Assembly: GCF_003977665.1 (NCBI RefSeq)
Contig: NZ_RYYV01000029.1
Span: 1 to 40,124, forward strand
Source: Dyella choica
GTDB lineage: Bacteria > Pseudomonadota > Gammaproteobacteria > Xanthomonadales > Rhodanobacteraceae
Direction: 5' to 3'
DNA: 40,124 bases
Part shown: piece by piece, positions 40,111 to 40,124 of the stretch
How the letters are laid out: each line of letters starts with the position of its first letter
Numbering within the stretch: the stretch's first letter is position 1
The notes under the pieces: model-generated
Database searches by the model: none
The model's input: the letters and a program-made list of their open reading frames with translations, nothing else
Told to the model about the DNA's origin: nothing
Position numbers and translations under genes: made by a program

Positions 40111-40124
40111 GGTCTGCGAGCATC

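Overview
The window is a 40.1 kb piece of a GC-rich gammaproteobacterial chromosome. The gene set points to the Xanthomonadales/Lysobacterales, probably a Rhodanobacteraceae-type soil bacterium such as Dyella, Luteibacter or Rhodanobacter. The clues are a xanthomonad-like alpha-amino-acid ester hydrolase, a large TonB-dependent receptor, a short YchJ-type SEC-C protein, the hemD-hemX-hemY order, and palindromic repeats at almost every gene junction. The genus is an inference; no rRNA or tRNA gene is present to fix it. Most genes are chromosomal housekeeping genes, and I see no phage, plasmid, CRISPR or recognisable transposase gene.

Layout. 1-5000: NRDE-family protein and YchJ-like protein (convergent around a REP element), secreted ester hydrolase, a tiny membrane protein and NnrU. 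4600-8900: an overlapping operon of a COG2509 flavoprotein, the DinG Fe-S helicase and a HutD/Ves protein. 9100-12760: a FrnE-like DsbA protein and a lower-GC TonB-dependent receptor with a clear terminator. 13080-16100: DUF1993 protein plus Tet-type MFS transporter, then EF-hand protein plus FolE. 16300-19400: SDH-L type shikimate dehydrogenase homologue, RmuC, Pr6Pr membrane protein. 19400-23100: RlmI, a higBA locus whose toxin has an in-frame stop, a small membrane protein, SrkA kinase and a hotdog thioesterase. 23160-25800: ferredoxin-reductase flavoprotein, YibN-like rhodanese, lipoprotein, YiiD-type thioesterase. 25800-31450: hemD, hemX, hemY and uvrD. 31450-33150: short FUSC membrane protein and a secreted beta-helix protein. 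33420-39890: a kdp potassium-uptake operon (30-aa membrane peptide, kdpF, kdpA, kdpB, 65-aa ORF, outer-membrane beta-barrel protein, kdpC).

The most unusual gene cluster is the kdp operon, which carries an outer-membrane beta-barrel gene and a small unknown ORF between kdpB and kdpC. This suggests that K+ (or cation) passage across the outer membrane is co-expressed with the inner-membrane KdpFABC pump. KdpD/KdpE are not in the window.

Repeats dominate the non-coding DNA. (i) REP-like paired palindromes (seven good copies plus one degenerate) sit at gene ends, and in four genes they supply the stop codon. (ii) A ~120-130 bp C/G-rich palindromic repeat occurs in three copies, one with a canonical G-quadruplex motif. 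(iii) Two mini-elements have long inverted arms. (iv) An identical 81-bp sequence lies at both window ends in inverted orientation, each copy abutting the stem of repeat (ii). It may be the end of a mobile element lying mostly outside the window, or a simple dispersed repeat.
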